A program made the translations under genes and the position numbers. DNA of 64,000 nucleotides from Micrococcales bacterium UBA2037 (GTDB lineage: Bacteria > Actinomycetota > Actinomycetes > Actinomycetales > Microbacteriaceae): positions 65,167-129,166 of the forward strand of contig DDBH01000005.1 in the NCBI GenBank assembly GCA_002333405.1. Direction: 5' to 3'. Positions 25,494-34,083 of the stretch are shown one piece after another (positions within the stretch are counted from its first letter, which is position 1; each line of letters opens with the position of its first letter). The notes below the pieces were generated by a model that saw only the letters and a program-made list of their open reading frames with translations, ran no database searches and was not told the DNA's origin.

Positions 25494-26488
25494 AGATAGC
25501 GCTACCGAGCCAGCTGCGACTGATAACAGACAAGGCTCTGCTGTCAGATCTTGAAAACTCACTCGAAAAAGTTGAGCTCCGGTTAGCTGAAGCAACCAGC
25601 CAGGCTGAAAAGCTGGTTGACACCATGGCTTCTCATTTGGCCAGAGCCGGAGGCAAAAGGCTTCGCCCAGTGCTCACGCTGCTTACCTCGCACCTTGGAA
25701 CTCCGGGTAATGACGATGTGCTTGATGCCGCGGTAGTGATGGAGATCACTCACCTTGCAACCCTCTACCACGACGACGTTATGGACCAGGCTGACTCTAG
25801 GCGTGGGGTAGCGACCGCCCACATGGTTTGGGGCAACAACGTTGCGATTTTGACCGGAGACCTACTTTTTGCAAGGGCATCAAACCTCGTGTCAGGACTT
25901 GGCCAGGAAGCACTTCAATTGCAGGCGCAGGTGTTTGAGCAGTTGGTTCTGGGCCAGCTCCATGAAACGATTGGCCCGCAGGACGGGGAAGACTCGCTTG
26001 AGCACTACATCCAGGTCTTGCGGGATAAGACTGGATCACTGATCGCACTTTCGGCTCAACTCGGCGCCATGCTCTCTGGTGCCAGCGAGAGCTACCAGAA
26101 GCCTCTGAAGGAATTTGGCGAAAGCATTGGGGTTGCGTTCCAGCTTGTTGACGACATCATCGACATTCAGTCAACGAAGTCGCAGAGCGGAAAGATCGCC
26201 GGAACCGACCTCTTGGCTGGTGTGCCAACGCTTCCAGTGCTGCTGCTGGCAGATCATGAAGACCCGGCCTCTAAGCAGCTGTTGGTTGATATCACGGAGC
26301 ACCTCGACGAGTCCACGCTGCCAGAAATTTTGGTCCGGCTGCGCGAACATCAGGTGATGGAGCAGGCGCGGCTAGAGACTTTGCGCTGGGCGGATAAAGC
26401 CATCGATGCACTCTCCGACCTTCCAGACAGTAGAGTACGTAAGGCCCTTGAAGCTTTTGCTCGGGCCGTAGTTGATCGAAAAGGCTAG
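25490..26488 (+). CDS. Polyprenyl diphosphate synthase (menaquinone side chain)
   Basis: Trans-prenyltransferase extending isoprenoid diphosphate chains. The 332 residues contain the first Asp-rich motif YHDDVMDQAD, the chain-region GGKRLRPVLTLL, and the second Asp-rich motif QLVDDIIDI. ATGA overlap with menG strongly suggests it makes the menaquinone tail; chain length cannot be read safely. The downstream fprA follows after 9 nt. Confidence 0.92.
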   Translation: MKIALPSQLRLITDKALLSDLENSLEKVELRLAEATSQAEKLVDTMASHLARAGGKRLRPVLTLLTSHLGTPGNDDVLDAAVVMEITHLATLYHDDVMDQADSRRGVATAHMVWGNNVAILTGDLLFARASNLVSGLGQEALQLQAQVFEQLVLGQLHETIGPQDGEDSLEHYIQVLRDKTGSLIALSAQLGAMLSGASESYQKPLKEFGESIGVAFQLVDDIIDIQSTKSQSGKIAGTDLLAGVPTLPVLLLADHEDPASKQLLVDITEHLDESTLPEILVRLREHQVMEQARLETLRWADKAIDALSDLPDSRVRKALEAFARAVVDRKG

Positions 26489-26497
26489 AGGAAACAC

Positions 26498-27847
26498 ATG
26501 TCCAAGCTTCGACTTGCGGTTATAGGTGCCGGCCCGGCTGGCATCTATGCCTCGGATCTAATCTTGAAGGCAGAGCGGGACTTTGATGTCTCGATTGATC
26601 TGTTTGATTTGCTGCCAGCACCATATGGTCTGGTTCGCTACGGAGTGGCCCCAGATCACCCAAGAATCAAGGGAATCATCCGGGCACTCTACGAGGTGCT
26701 TGACCGCGGAGACATTCGCTTTTTCGGAAACGTGCGCTACGGCCGGGACATCACCCTGGATGACCTAAAGAGCCACTACAACGCTGTGATTTTTGCAACC
26801 GGAGCAATCAAGGATGCCCCGCTTGCTATTCCAGGTGTTGACCTTGATGGGTCTTACGGAGCTGCTGATTTTGTGAACTGGTACGACTCACACCCAGATG
26901 TCGGGCTCACCTGGCCGCTAGATGCAAAACAGATCGCAGTGATCGGCAACGGAAACGTTGCACTTGACGTTGCCAGAATGCTGGCCAAGCTGCCCGATGA
27001 CCTACTTCCAACAGACATCCCAGATCACGTTCACAAGGGACTTTCATCCTCGCCGGTGACCGACGTGCACGTCTTCGGTAGGCGCGGGCCTGCCCAGGTC
27101 AAGTTCTCACCACTGGAGCTTAGAGAAGCTCTGCACGTCGAGGGTGTTCAGTCGATTGTGTATGACGAGGACTTCCAGTATGACGAGGGTTCAACCGCGG
27201 CCATTGAGAGCAACAACCAGGTTCGGGTCATGGTCAAAACCCTTGAGACCCTGCGAGAGAATCCACAGGAGTCAGAAGCTAGAAGACTTCACCTGCATTT
27301 CTTTGCCAGCCCGGTGGAGATCATCGGCACCGATGGGAAGGTCTCCGGGCTGAAGATTGAGCGCACCAAGCTTGATGGCAACGGTGGCGTTGTTCCAACC
27401 GGTGAGTTTCAAGAATTTCCAGTGCAGGCTGTCTACCGAGCAGTTGGCTACTACGGATCGCCAGTGGATCAGATTCCCTTCGATGCAGCTTCCGGAGTTA
27501 TTTCGAATGAGGCTGGCCGAGTTATTAATGAGTCGGGGCAGCAGATCCCGGGGGTTTACTGCACCGGTTGGATTAAGCGCGGCCCAGTGGGCCTGATCGG
27601 CCACACCAAGGCAGATGCAATCGAAACCATCGGCAATGTCATTGCCGACAAGTCCTCCTGGTGGCAGCCGGAGCGGCCAAACGAGGATCAAATCTTGGAA
27701 ACCCTGCGAGCCAGGGGCGTCGACTACATCGACTGGGAGAAGTGGCTGAAGATTGATGCGCAAGAAAAAGCTTTGGGAGAAGCAGCTGGACGCGAGAGAA
27801 TAAAGCTCTTCGATCGCGAAGAGATCCTCAAAATTTCAAAGGGATAG
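26498..27847 (+). CDS. fprA: Ferredoxin/adrenodoxin-type NADP reductase
   Basis: FAD flavoprotein moving electrons between NADP(H) and ferredoxin. The 449 residues show the FAD loop VIGAGPAGIYASD, the adrenodoxin-reductase motif YGLVRYGVAPDHPRIKG, the NADP loop VIGNGNVALDVARML, and CTGWIKRGPVGLIGHTK. A ribosome binding site (AGAGGAAACAC) precedes ATG 26498. It is the fifth step of a menG-prenyl synthase run. Its ferredoxin partner is not in the window. Confidence 0.92.
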   Translation: MSKLRLAVIGAGPAGIYASDLILKAERDFDVSIDLFDLLPAPYGLVRYGVAPDHPRIKGIIRALYEVLDRGDIRFFGNVRYGRDITLDDLKSHYNAVIFATGAIKDAPLAIPGVDLDGSYGAADFVNWYDSHPDVGLTWPLDAKQIAVIGNGNVALDVARMLAKLPDDLLPTDIPDHVHKGLSSSPVTDVHVFGRRGPAQVKFSPLELREALHVEGVQSIVYDEDFQYDEGSTAAIESNNQVRVMVKTLETLRENPQESEARRLHLHFFASPVEIIGTDGKVSGLKIERTKLDGNGGVVPTGEFQEFPVQAVYRAVGYYGSPVDQIPFDAASGVISNEAGRVINESGQQIPGVYCTGWIKRGPVGLIGHTKADAIETIGNVIADKSSWWQPERPNEDQILETLRARGVDYIDWEKWLKIDAQEKALGEAAGRERIKLFDREEILKISKG

Positions 27848-27850
27848 TTT

Positions 27851-29122
27851 TTGACTCGTCTGCCTGGCGCCCGACTACGGAAAGCGCAGATAGCAACTCT
27901 TGCCACTTTTGTCGCAATGGGTCACGCCGCGCTATCCTCGGTGGCCTGGGTTCCAGAATTCATAGACCGGCTAGATGTGTCGTTTGCGACCTGGGGAACC
28001 ATCATCGGCCTAGGTGTTATCGGTTCGATCACTCCGTTGTTTTTTGCATCAAGACTGATGATGCGATTTGGTTCTAGGACTGTAATTCGGTTTTCCAATT
28101 ACGGCGGAATGATTTTTTTGGTTGCCCTGGCCTACACCGATGATCCGTTCATCTGGTTTTTCATAAATGCAACCTTTGGTTTTTTCATGTCGCTTTTGGG
28201 AGTGAGTGTTAACTCGCATGCGGTGCTGCTGCAAAAGCAGATAAGCATTAACATCATCGGCCGCATGCACGCTGGCTGGAGCTTGGGTGCAGTGGGAGCG
28301 GCGATTACCGGGGGTTTAGCCACGGTGTTCCTAAGCCTCGAGGCTTTTCTGATCATTGTCGCCGTTGTCACGGTTGTGATCTTTGAATTTGTGTTGCGCT
28401 GGTTGTTGGCCCCATCCGAGGATGGTCACCTCGAGGAAAAAGAGGCTGCGGTTAAGCGCAAGTTCTATCAAATGCCACCTGAGTTGTGGTTGCTGGCAGC
28501 TGGCTTGTTTTGTGGCATTTACCCCGAAGTGGCGATCATTGACTGGGCCGCTGTGTTCGCCCGCGACGTTTTGAACGTTGACGTTGCACTGAGGTCAATA
28601 CCGTTCGCAGCCTTCATGGTGGGAATGATTATTGGCAGGCTGTCGATGACCAATCTTGCCACCAAGTTCCACCCGCACATGATTGCTTCCAGAGGTGCCT
28701 ACTTGGCGGCAATTGCATTGGCACTATCGGCTGTTATTTCGCCAGCGGTCGCAGGAGTCAGCGTGCAATTAGGGATGTTTGTGACCGCTGTCTTGTGGGG
28801 CCTTGCCGGCCTTGGCTTGGCGCCGGTGTCACCGGCCTTTTACTCAGCCGCCGGTCACATCCCTGGCGTTCCAACCTCTTGGGCTGTTAGCCGACTTAGC
28901 CTCGTGAACTCGACCATTTCGATTGGTGCGAAGACCATGATGGGCGCCCTGTCACAGGGAGTGGGCCTGTCGCTTGCGTTCTTCTTCCCGATTGCCCTGG
29001 CTGTGGGGTCGGGTCTGATTGCCGCCAGCTATGCCAAGCGCGCTAGGCGCAGCGAGCTTGATGCCGCCGCTCCACCAACTGGACCGATTTCCATCATCAT
29101 CAATGAGGATGCGGGTCGATAG
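27851..29122 (+). CDS. MFS transporter
   Basis: A 423-residue protein with about twelve membrane helices. The first helix region GHAALSSVAWVPEFIDRL and the loop RLMMRFGSRTVIRFSN resemble MFS proteins of the YbjJ type. The substrate is unknown. The start is TTG 27851, 3 nt after the fprA stop, with AAAGGGAT as ribosome binding site. Its TAG stop starts the TAGGCT -10 of manA. Confidence 0.82.
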   Translation: MTRLPGARLRKAQIATLATFVAMGHAALSSVAWVPEFIDRLDVSFATWGTIIGLGVIGSITPLFFASRLMMRFGSRTVIRFSNYGGMIFLVALAYTDDPFIWFFINATFGFFMSLLGVSVNSHAVLLQKQISINIIGRMHAGWSLGAVGAAITGGLATVFLSLEAFLIIVAVVTVVIFEFVLRWLLAPSEDGHLEEKEAAVKRKFYQMPPELWLLAAGLFCGIYPEVAIIDWAAVFARDVLNVDVALRSIPFAAFMVGMIIGRLSMTNLATKFHPHMIASRGAYLAAIALALSAVISPAVAGVSVQLGMFVTAVLWGLAGLGLAPVSPAFYSAAGHIPGVPTSWAVSRLSLVNSTISIGAKTMMGALSQGVGLSLAFFFPIALAVGSGLIAASYAKRARRSELDAAAPPTGPISIIINEDAGR

Positions 29123-29131
29123 GCTAACTGC

Positions 29132-30211
29132 GTGAGCATCTATCGATTAAAAAACGAACCGAAGCTATATGCTTGGGGCTCCCTCGAGCTAATTCCTGGC
29201 CTAATGCGCACCGATTCTAGCGGTCAGCCACAGGCAGAGGTGTGGTTCGGATCTCACAAACTGGACCCCTCAGAAATAGACGATCCAATCGGTGGAAATT
29301 TGCTGGAGCGCGTTGGCGATCTCCCATATTTAGTGAAGCTCCTGGCTGCCGCAAAGCCGCTGTCCATCCAGGCCCACCCGACCAGGGAACGTGCCAGTGA
29401 GCAGTTTGGCTTGGGAAACCCCAGCTATCAGGACGATAACCACAAGCCCGAGCTGATTGTTGCAGTCTCTGACTTTTCGGCACTTTGTGGCTTTAGGCCT
29501 CTGAAAGACATCGAGCGTGATCTGGGATTGCTTGCAAGCGCCAGTCCGATATTCCACGACTGGCTGCAGGCATTCAGACAGGGCGGATTAAAGGCTGCCA
29601 CCAGGTTCGCGCTGGAGGCCAGTTCAGCACTTGTCGGTCAGTTGGTTGAGCAAGCCGCAGTGCTTGATCCTGAGCGGAAACAGTTGACTGAGCAGCTGAA
29701 CCACGAATATCCGCTGGATTCCGGGATTGCGGTTTCGGTTCTCATGAACCTAGTCACGCTCGAGCCGGGCCAGGCGCTGTATTTGCCAGCTGGCAACATT
29801 CACAGTTACCTAGCCGGGCTAGGTGTTGAGGTGATGGCCGCCAGCGACAATGTGCTTCGAGGGGGCTTAACCAGCAAGCCGCTGGACAGGGAAGAACTCA
29901 TGCAGGTGCTCGAGTTTGAACCACTGGAGCACCCAAAGGTAAGTGCCAAAAACATTGCCAGCGGGCTGGTGGAGTATCCAGTCGGAGTGCCAGATTTCAA
30001 GGTTTATCAAGTTAGTCCAAGTAGCGATCGAATGCTGATCGATTTGAAGCTAGTGGACAGCGCGATTCTGGTTTGCATCGCTGGGGAGATAGTGCTTTCT
30101 AACTCACTGGGCGAGATGGAGAAACTGGGTCCCGGTGAAGCAGCGTTTATCCGGTCTGCCAACCTGTTTTCGATCACCGGCAGCGGCACCGGCTACCTAG
30201 CTATGGGCTAG
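29132..30211 (+). CDS. manA: Mannose-6-phosphate isomerase, class I
   Basis: Zinc enzyme interconverting mannose-6-phosphate and fructose-6-phosphate. The 359 residues carry the zinc-site motifs SIQAHPTRERA, DDNHKPELIVA and PAGNIHSYLAGLGVEVMAASDNVLRGG. The start is GTG, 6 nt after TAGGCT (29120-29125). It converges on yajQ with a CTAG stop overlap. It feeds mannose units into glycolysis or the GDP-mannose pathway. Confidence 0.93.
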   Translation: MSIYRLKNEPKLYAWGSLELIPGLMRTDSSGQPQAEVWFGSHKLDPSEIDDPIGGNLLERVGDLPYLVKLLAAAKPLSIQAHPTRERASEQFGLGNPSYQDDNHKPELIVAVSDFSALCGFRPLKDIERDLGLLASASPIFHDWLQAFRQGGLKAATRFALEASSALVGQLVEQAAVLDPERKQLTEQLNHEYPLDSGIAVSVLMNLVTLEPGQALYLPAGNIHSYLAGLGVEVMAASDNVLRGGLTSKPLDREELMQVLEFEPLEHPKVSAKNIASGLVEYPVGVPDFKVYQVSPSSDRMLIDLKLVDSAILVCIAGEIVLSNSLGEMEKLGPGEAAFIRSANLFSITGSGTGYLAMG

Positions 30212-30696
30212 CGGTAGTTTACGAACTGAAGGTCAACCGGAAGATCGGCACCCTTTAGCAGGGCAATGATTTCCTGAAGGTCATCGCGGCTCTTTGAACT
30301 AACGCGAAGTTCGTCACCCTGAATCTGCGCCTTGGCACTCTTCGGGCCCTGGTCGCGAATCAACTTGGTGATCTTTTTGGCATTCTCCTGGTCGATTCCG
30401 GCCTTGAGCTTGCTCTCGATGCGAATCTCTTTCCCAGAAGGGAACGGCTCACCGGAATCCAGAGACTTCAGTGAGATTCCGCGCTTGATCAGCTTGGTAT
30501 GGAACACGTCCAGCACCGCCTTGGCTCGTTCCTCCGAGTTTGCCTTGATCAAAACTGTTTCACCGCTCCAGCTAATGCTCGCGTCGGTGTTTTTGAAGTC
30601 GTAGCGCTGCTCAACTTCCTTGGCCGCCTGGTTCAGAGCGTTGTCCGCCTCTTGCTGCTCAACCTTGCTTACTACGTCGAATGATGAATCTGCCAT
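30208..30696 (-). CDS. yajQ: YajQ family nucleotide-binding protein (UPF0234)
   Basis: A 162-residue protein with the YajQ signatures MADSSFDVVSKVEQQEADNA and RYDFKNTDASI, and LRVSSKSRDDLQ toward the end. Some homologues bind cyclic di-GMP; the general role is uncertain. ATG start, 6 nt after TAGAGT on the minus strand. The promoter sits directly behind the LacI-family gene's stop codon. Confidence 0.92.
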   Translation of the reverse strand: MADSSFDVVSKVEQQEADNALNQAAKEVEQRYDFKNTDASISWSGETVLIKANSEERAKAVLDVFHTKLIKRGISLKSLDSGEPFPSGKEIRIESKLKAGIDQENAKKITKLIRDQGPKSAKAQIQGDELRVSSKSRDDLQEIIALLKGADLPVDLQFVNYR

Positions 30697-30709
30697 TTGT
30701 CTACTCTAG

Positions 30710-31735
30710 CTAGAGTGTGCGTCTGGCTGTTGAGCTTCTCACAACTAAGTCAATTGGCCAGAATGTTATGGACTCGAAGTTTTCTTGAGCCTTGGGGTCA
30801 TTTGACTCCAAGATATCCACAAGCGTGTTTGCTGCCTTGGCACCCTGCTGTTGCACTGACTGGTCAACCGTGGATAGGCCATAGAACTCTCCAAGTGGAT
30901 GTCCATCGATGCCAATCACGCTTACATCTTGGGGAACTCTTAGCCCCAGGTCACGAGCTGCCTGGATTGCTCCAAAGCCCATTTCGTCGGAGGCGCAGAA
31001 GATAGCGGTCGGGGCATTTTGGGGGTTACCAAACAGCTGCTTAGCGGCGAAGTAACCGCCGCCGACCGTGAAGTCACCCTGGGCCTCCCACTGCGGATCA
31101 AAACTGAGGTTGGCATCAAGTAGGGCTTCCTGGTAGCCGGTCCTTCTTAGGTGCGGCTGATGAAAATCCATTTCTGTTACCGGGGAGCCGGAAATCATGC
31201 CGACCTTGGTATGCCCCAGGGAAATCAGGTGGGAGGTCGCGAGCCGGCCGGCCCCCTCGTCATCGATAGCAATCGTTCGGGTTCCAGGAATTGGGCCACC
31301 GACACCGATGATTGGCTTTTCTAGCTCAGTCAGCTTCGCCAGCTCAGCCTCGGAGATTTTTACGCCAACGGTTAGAACGCCATCAACTCTTTTGCGGAGC
31401 ACGAGCTCATCGAAAATCCGCGCTCGGTTGTCTTTTCCACCGGAAAGGCTGTAGAGAGTTACGTCATAACCCCTGTTCACAAGGGCATTGACCGCACCTT
31501 CTAGAACCGAGGAGAAAAACCAGCGGTCCACAAACGGCATGACCACGCCGATGTTTTTAGTTTTGCCGGTTGCAAGTGTGTAGGCCGAGGATGAGGCAAC
31601 ATATCCCAGCTCTCGAGCTGATTTCAGAACCTGTTCTCGAGCTCTGGCGGACACGTTTGCCTTGCCATTTAGCGCCCTGGAAACGGTCGCTGTCGAAACT
31701 CCAGCGTGCTGAGCGACCTCAATAATGCCTACCAT
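30710..31735 (-). CDS. LacI-family transcriptional regulator
   Basis: A 341-residue repressor: N-terminal helix-turn-helix VAQHAGVSTATVSRALNG, hinge helix LATGKTKNIGVVMPF, and a periplasmic-binding-like effector domain (SVIGIDGHPLGEFYGLSTVDQ). It stands near three GH13 genes and a sugar-binding lipoprotein, so alpha-glucoside or maltodextrin control is likely. LacI-type palindromes occur at 37417-37431 and perhaps 37486-37502. Start ATG 31735 lies 7 nt after TACAGT. Confidence 0.87.
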   Translation of the reverse strand: MVGIIEVAQHAGVSTATVSRALNGKANVSARAREQVLKSARELGYVASSSAYTLATGKTKNIGVVMPFVDRWFFSSVLEGAVNALVNRGYDVTLYSLSGGKDNRARIFDELVLRKRVDGVLTVGVKISEAELAKLTELEKPIIGVGGPIPGTRTIAIDDEGAGRLATSHLISLGHTKVGMISGSPVTEMDFHQPHLRRTGYQEALLDANLSFDPQWEAQGDFTVGGGYFAAKQLFGNPQNAPTAIFCASDEMGFGAIQAARDLGLRVPQDVSVIGIDGHPLGEFYGLSTVDQSVQQQGAKAANTLVDILESNDPKAQENFESITFWPIDLVVRSSTARRTL

Positions 31736-31821
31736 TTCAATTACTGTAAAGGCTTCCAGTCAATAACCGCTACCTGGATTCGGAATATCGGCTATTCTTT
31801 CTAGCTGCGTGACTACGCAAC

Positions 31822-31906
31822 GGCTAGTTACCCAAGCGGCCAAAGGGATCTGACTGTAAATCAGCTGTCATCGACTTCGGGGGTTCGAATCCCTCACTAG
31901 CCACCA
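31822..31906 (+). tRNA. tRNA-Tyr (GTA)
   Basis: Acceptor GGCTAGT pairs with ACTAGCC; the anticodon loop reads CTGTAAA, giving GTA. A long variable arm (class II) fits tRNA-Tyr, the T arm is GGGGGTTCGAATCCCT, and CCA is encoded. A 5-bp hairpin TGCGT-GACT-ACGCA lies just upstream at 31806-31819, and a TATTCT -10 at 31793-31798. Confidence 0.96.
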
Positions 31907-31930
31907 AGGCCCCGGAATCCGGGGCCTTTA
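31906..31930 (+). terminator. Intrinsic terminator after tRNA-Tyr
   Basis: Ten-base perfect stem AAGGCCCCGG / CCGGGGCCTT with an AAT loop, followed by T residues. It begins on the last base of the tRNA's CCA. Confidence 0.88.
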
Positions 31931-31989
31931 TGGTTTAAGGCTTTTTTGGCTGGCTGCGATAGTGTTTTTTTGGATAGGGGAAATTATTC

Positions 31990-34083
31990 ATGAACGGTCT
32001 TCTGAAATTTATTACCGGCAAGAAAACAGCGCCGGTCACCATGTTGATTGGTCTAATCTTTGCCGGTCTTGCCTTTACGGTGTTCAACACTGAGGCCACT
32101 GAAACCACTCCGGGCACTGGCCTTCCTGATACTGCTGAGTCGGTTCAGGTGGCCAAGCTCCAGGATGAGCTGCCAAGTTCCGATGCGTCGGCTGCATTCA
32201 TCGTCTATACCTCCGAATCGAAATTCACCGAGGAGCAACTGACTTGGTTGCAGGGGACATTTGATCCGAACCTAATGATGCCTGCAGGCGGCGCCAACGA
32301 AAAGTTTGTGGAGTTTACGAACCTAGAGGTTCAGGGTGAGAAGTTTGTTCCGCCAGCGGCAATTTCTGAAGACGGCACAACCGCTTTGATTTCGGTTCCG
32401 CTAGCAATTACCGATTCTTTTGAAGAGACTACCTATCGTGTTGACACCATGCGCGAGATTGCGCCGATTGGGATGCCTGGGGGAATGCAGGTTTACGTCA
32501 CCGGCCCGGAAGCCTTCATCAAGGACGTCGGATCAATCTTTGAGGGGGCGGACTTCAGTCTCTTGGCCGTGACTGCCTCGGTAGTAGCGCTGCTATTGCT
32601 AATTACCTACCGGTCACCAGTGCTCTGGTTGATTCCACTTATCGTGGTTGGTACCGCAGACGGCATGGCCGGCATTCTGGCAAGAAGAGCCGCTGAGGCA
32701 CTCGGCTTCACTCCGGATGCTTCGGTCACCGGAATTCTTTCGGTGCTGGTCTTTGGTGCTGGAACCAACTACGCGCTGCTGCTGATTGCCAGATATCGCG
32801 AGGAGCTGCTAGTTCTTGAAGATCGCAGGGAGGCCATGCGAACCGCATTGCGTGGTGCTGGCCCAGCTATCCTGGCTTCGGGGTCTACCGTTGCGGTTGC
32901 CCTGGCCCTGCTGCTACTGGCTGAGATCGAGGGCCGCCAGGTGCTGGGGTTGGTGTCCGCAGTTGGAATTGTGGTCGCGATGATAGCTGGATTGTTGATT
33001 CTGCCCGCGGCACTGGTGATTTTCCCGCGCGGAATTTTCTGGCCACTGGTGCCAAAAGTTGGTGGCGTGAACCGCAACGATAAGTCGCTATGGGCAAAAC
33101 TTGGCAAGTCAGTTTCTAAGCGCCCAGTCATTGTCGCTTCTGCCGGTGTGGCAGTTTTGGCGATTCTTGCCTCGGGTGGAATCGGAGTGAAGACCGGTTT
33201 GAGTGCCACCGAAATCTTTATCGAGAAACCTGAGGCAGTTGTTGGCCAGGAAGTTCTTGCCAAGAGCTTCTCTGCCGGAAGTGCGACACCGACTCAGATG
33301 ATTATTTCGAATGAGTCGGTTGACCAGGCCGTTGAGCTTGCCTCGGCCGTTTCCGGCGTCGATGAGGTTCGCGTTGGTGCCACCAACGGGGAATTCACGC
33401 AGGTTGACGCGGTCCTGAATGCAAGCCCTGAGTCTGCCGAGGCATTGTTAATCGTGAAAGAGCTCAGGGTCGCACTTGATGCGCTGCCAGAGACCAGCAT
33501 TGCCCTGGTTGGCGGTCAAGATGCCACCACTCTAGATTCTGAAGACGCAACCGCCAGAGACCAGGCGCTACTTGTTCCACTGATCCTGATTTCGGTGTTC
33601 CTGATTCTGATCCTGCTGCTCCGGTCACTGCTGACTCCTGTGCTGCTGCTGCTTGCGGTGGTGGGGTCGTTCTTCTCCGCAGTTGGCGCAAGCTGGTTCG
33701 TGTTCCAGAACATTTTTGGGTTCCCAGCTCTGGATCTTTCGGTTTTCATCCTGGCGTTCTTGTTCCTAGTCGCGCTTGGCGTTGACTACAGCATCTTCCT
33801 GGTCACCCGTGCTCAGGAAGAAGCCAAGAAACTTGGAACCAGAGAGGGAATGCGTAAGGCGCTTGGCGCTACCGGCGGCGTCATCACCTCGGCCGGTATT
33901 TTGCTCGCGGCTGTGTTTGCCGTTTTGGGTGTGCTGCCTCTGATTGCGCTAGCTCAGGTTGGAACGATCGTGTGCATCGGTGTCTTGTTGGATACCTTGT
34001 TGGTTAGAACCATCATCGTCCCAGCCATGGCATTTATCACCGGCAAGCACTTCTGGTGGCCAAGAAAAGAGTTCGCGGACTAA
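31990..34083 (+). CDS. MMPL/RND family membrane transporter
   Basis: A 697-residue protein of the MmpL/YdfJ class, with two related halves: an external domain after helix 1, then a block of helices (LLAVTASVVALLLLITYRSP), then a repeat of the same plan (LLVPLILISVFLILILLLR). Conserved membrane segments VFGAGTNYALLLIARYREEL and LGVDYSIFLVTRAQEE match. It is probably an exporter of lipids or hydrophobic compounds; the substrate is unknown. Start ATG 31990 follows AGGGGA. The stop codon interlocks with that of the convergent glucosidase. Confidence 0.88.
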   Translation: MNGLLKFITGKKTAPVTMLIGLIFAGLAFTVFNTEATETTPGTGLPDTAESVQVAKLQDELPSSDASAAFIVYTSESKFTEEQLTWLQGTFDPNLMMPAGGANEKFVEFTNLEVQGEKFVPPAAISEDGTTALISVPLAITDSFEETTYRVDTMREIAPIGMPGGMQVYVTGPEAFIKDVGSIFEGADFSLLAVTASVVALLLLITYRSPVLWLIPLIVVGTADGMAGILARRAAEALGFTPDASVTGILSVLVFGAGTNYALLLIARYREELLVLEDRREAMRTALRGAGPAILASGSTVAVALALLLLAEIEGRQVLGLVSAVGIVVAMIAGLLILPAALVIFPRGIFWPLVPKVGGVNRNDKSLWAKLGKSVSKRPVIVASAGVAVLAILASGGIGVKTGLSATEIFIEKPEAVVGQEVLAKSFSAGSATPTQMIISNESVDQAVELASAVSGVDEVRVGATNGEFTQVDAVLNASPESAEALLIVKELRVALDALPETSIALVGGQDATTLDSEDATARDQALLVPLILISVFLILILLLRSLLTPVLLLLAVVGSFFSAVGASWFVFQNIFGFPALDLSVFILAFLFLVALGVDYSIFLVTRAQEEAKKLGTREGMRKALGATGGVITSAGILLAAVFAVLGVLPLIALAQVGTIVCIGVLLDTLLVRTIIVPAMAFITGKHFWWPRKEFAD

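Noticed and set aside
32769..33263. 164-codon minus-strand frame inside the MMPL gene
   Set aside because: Antisense to conserved membrane segments; Ser/Arg/Thr-rich composition is typical of the mirror of hydrophobic coding sequence.
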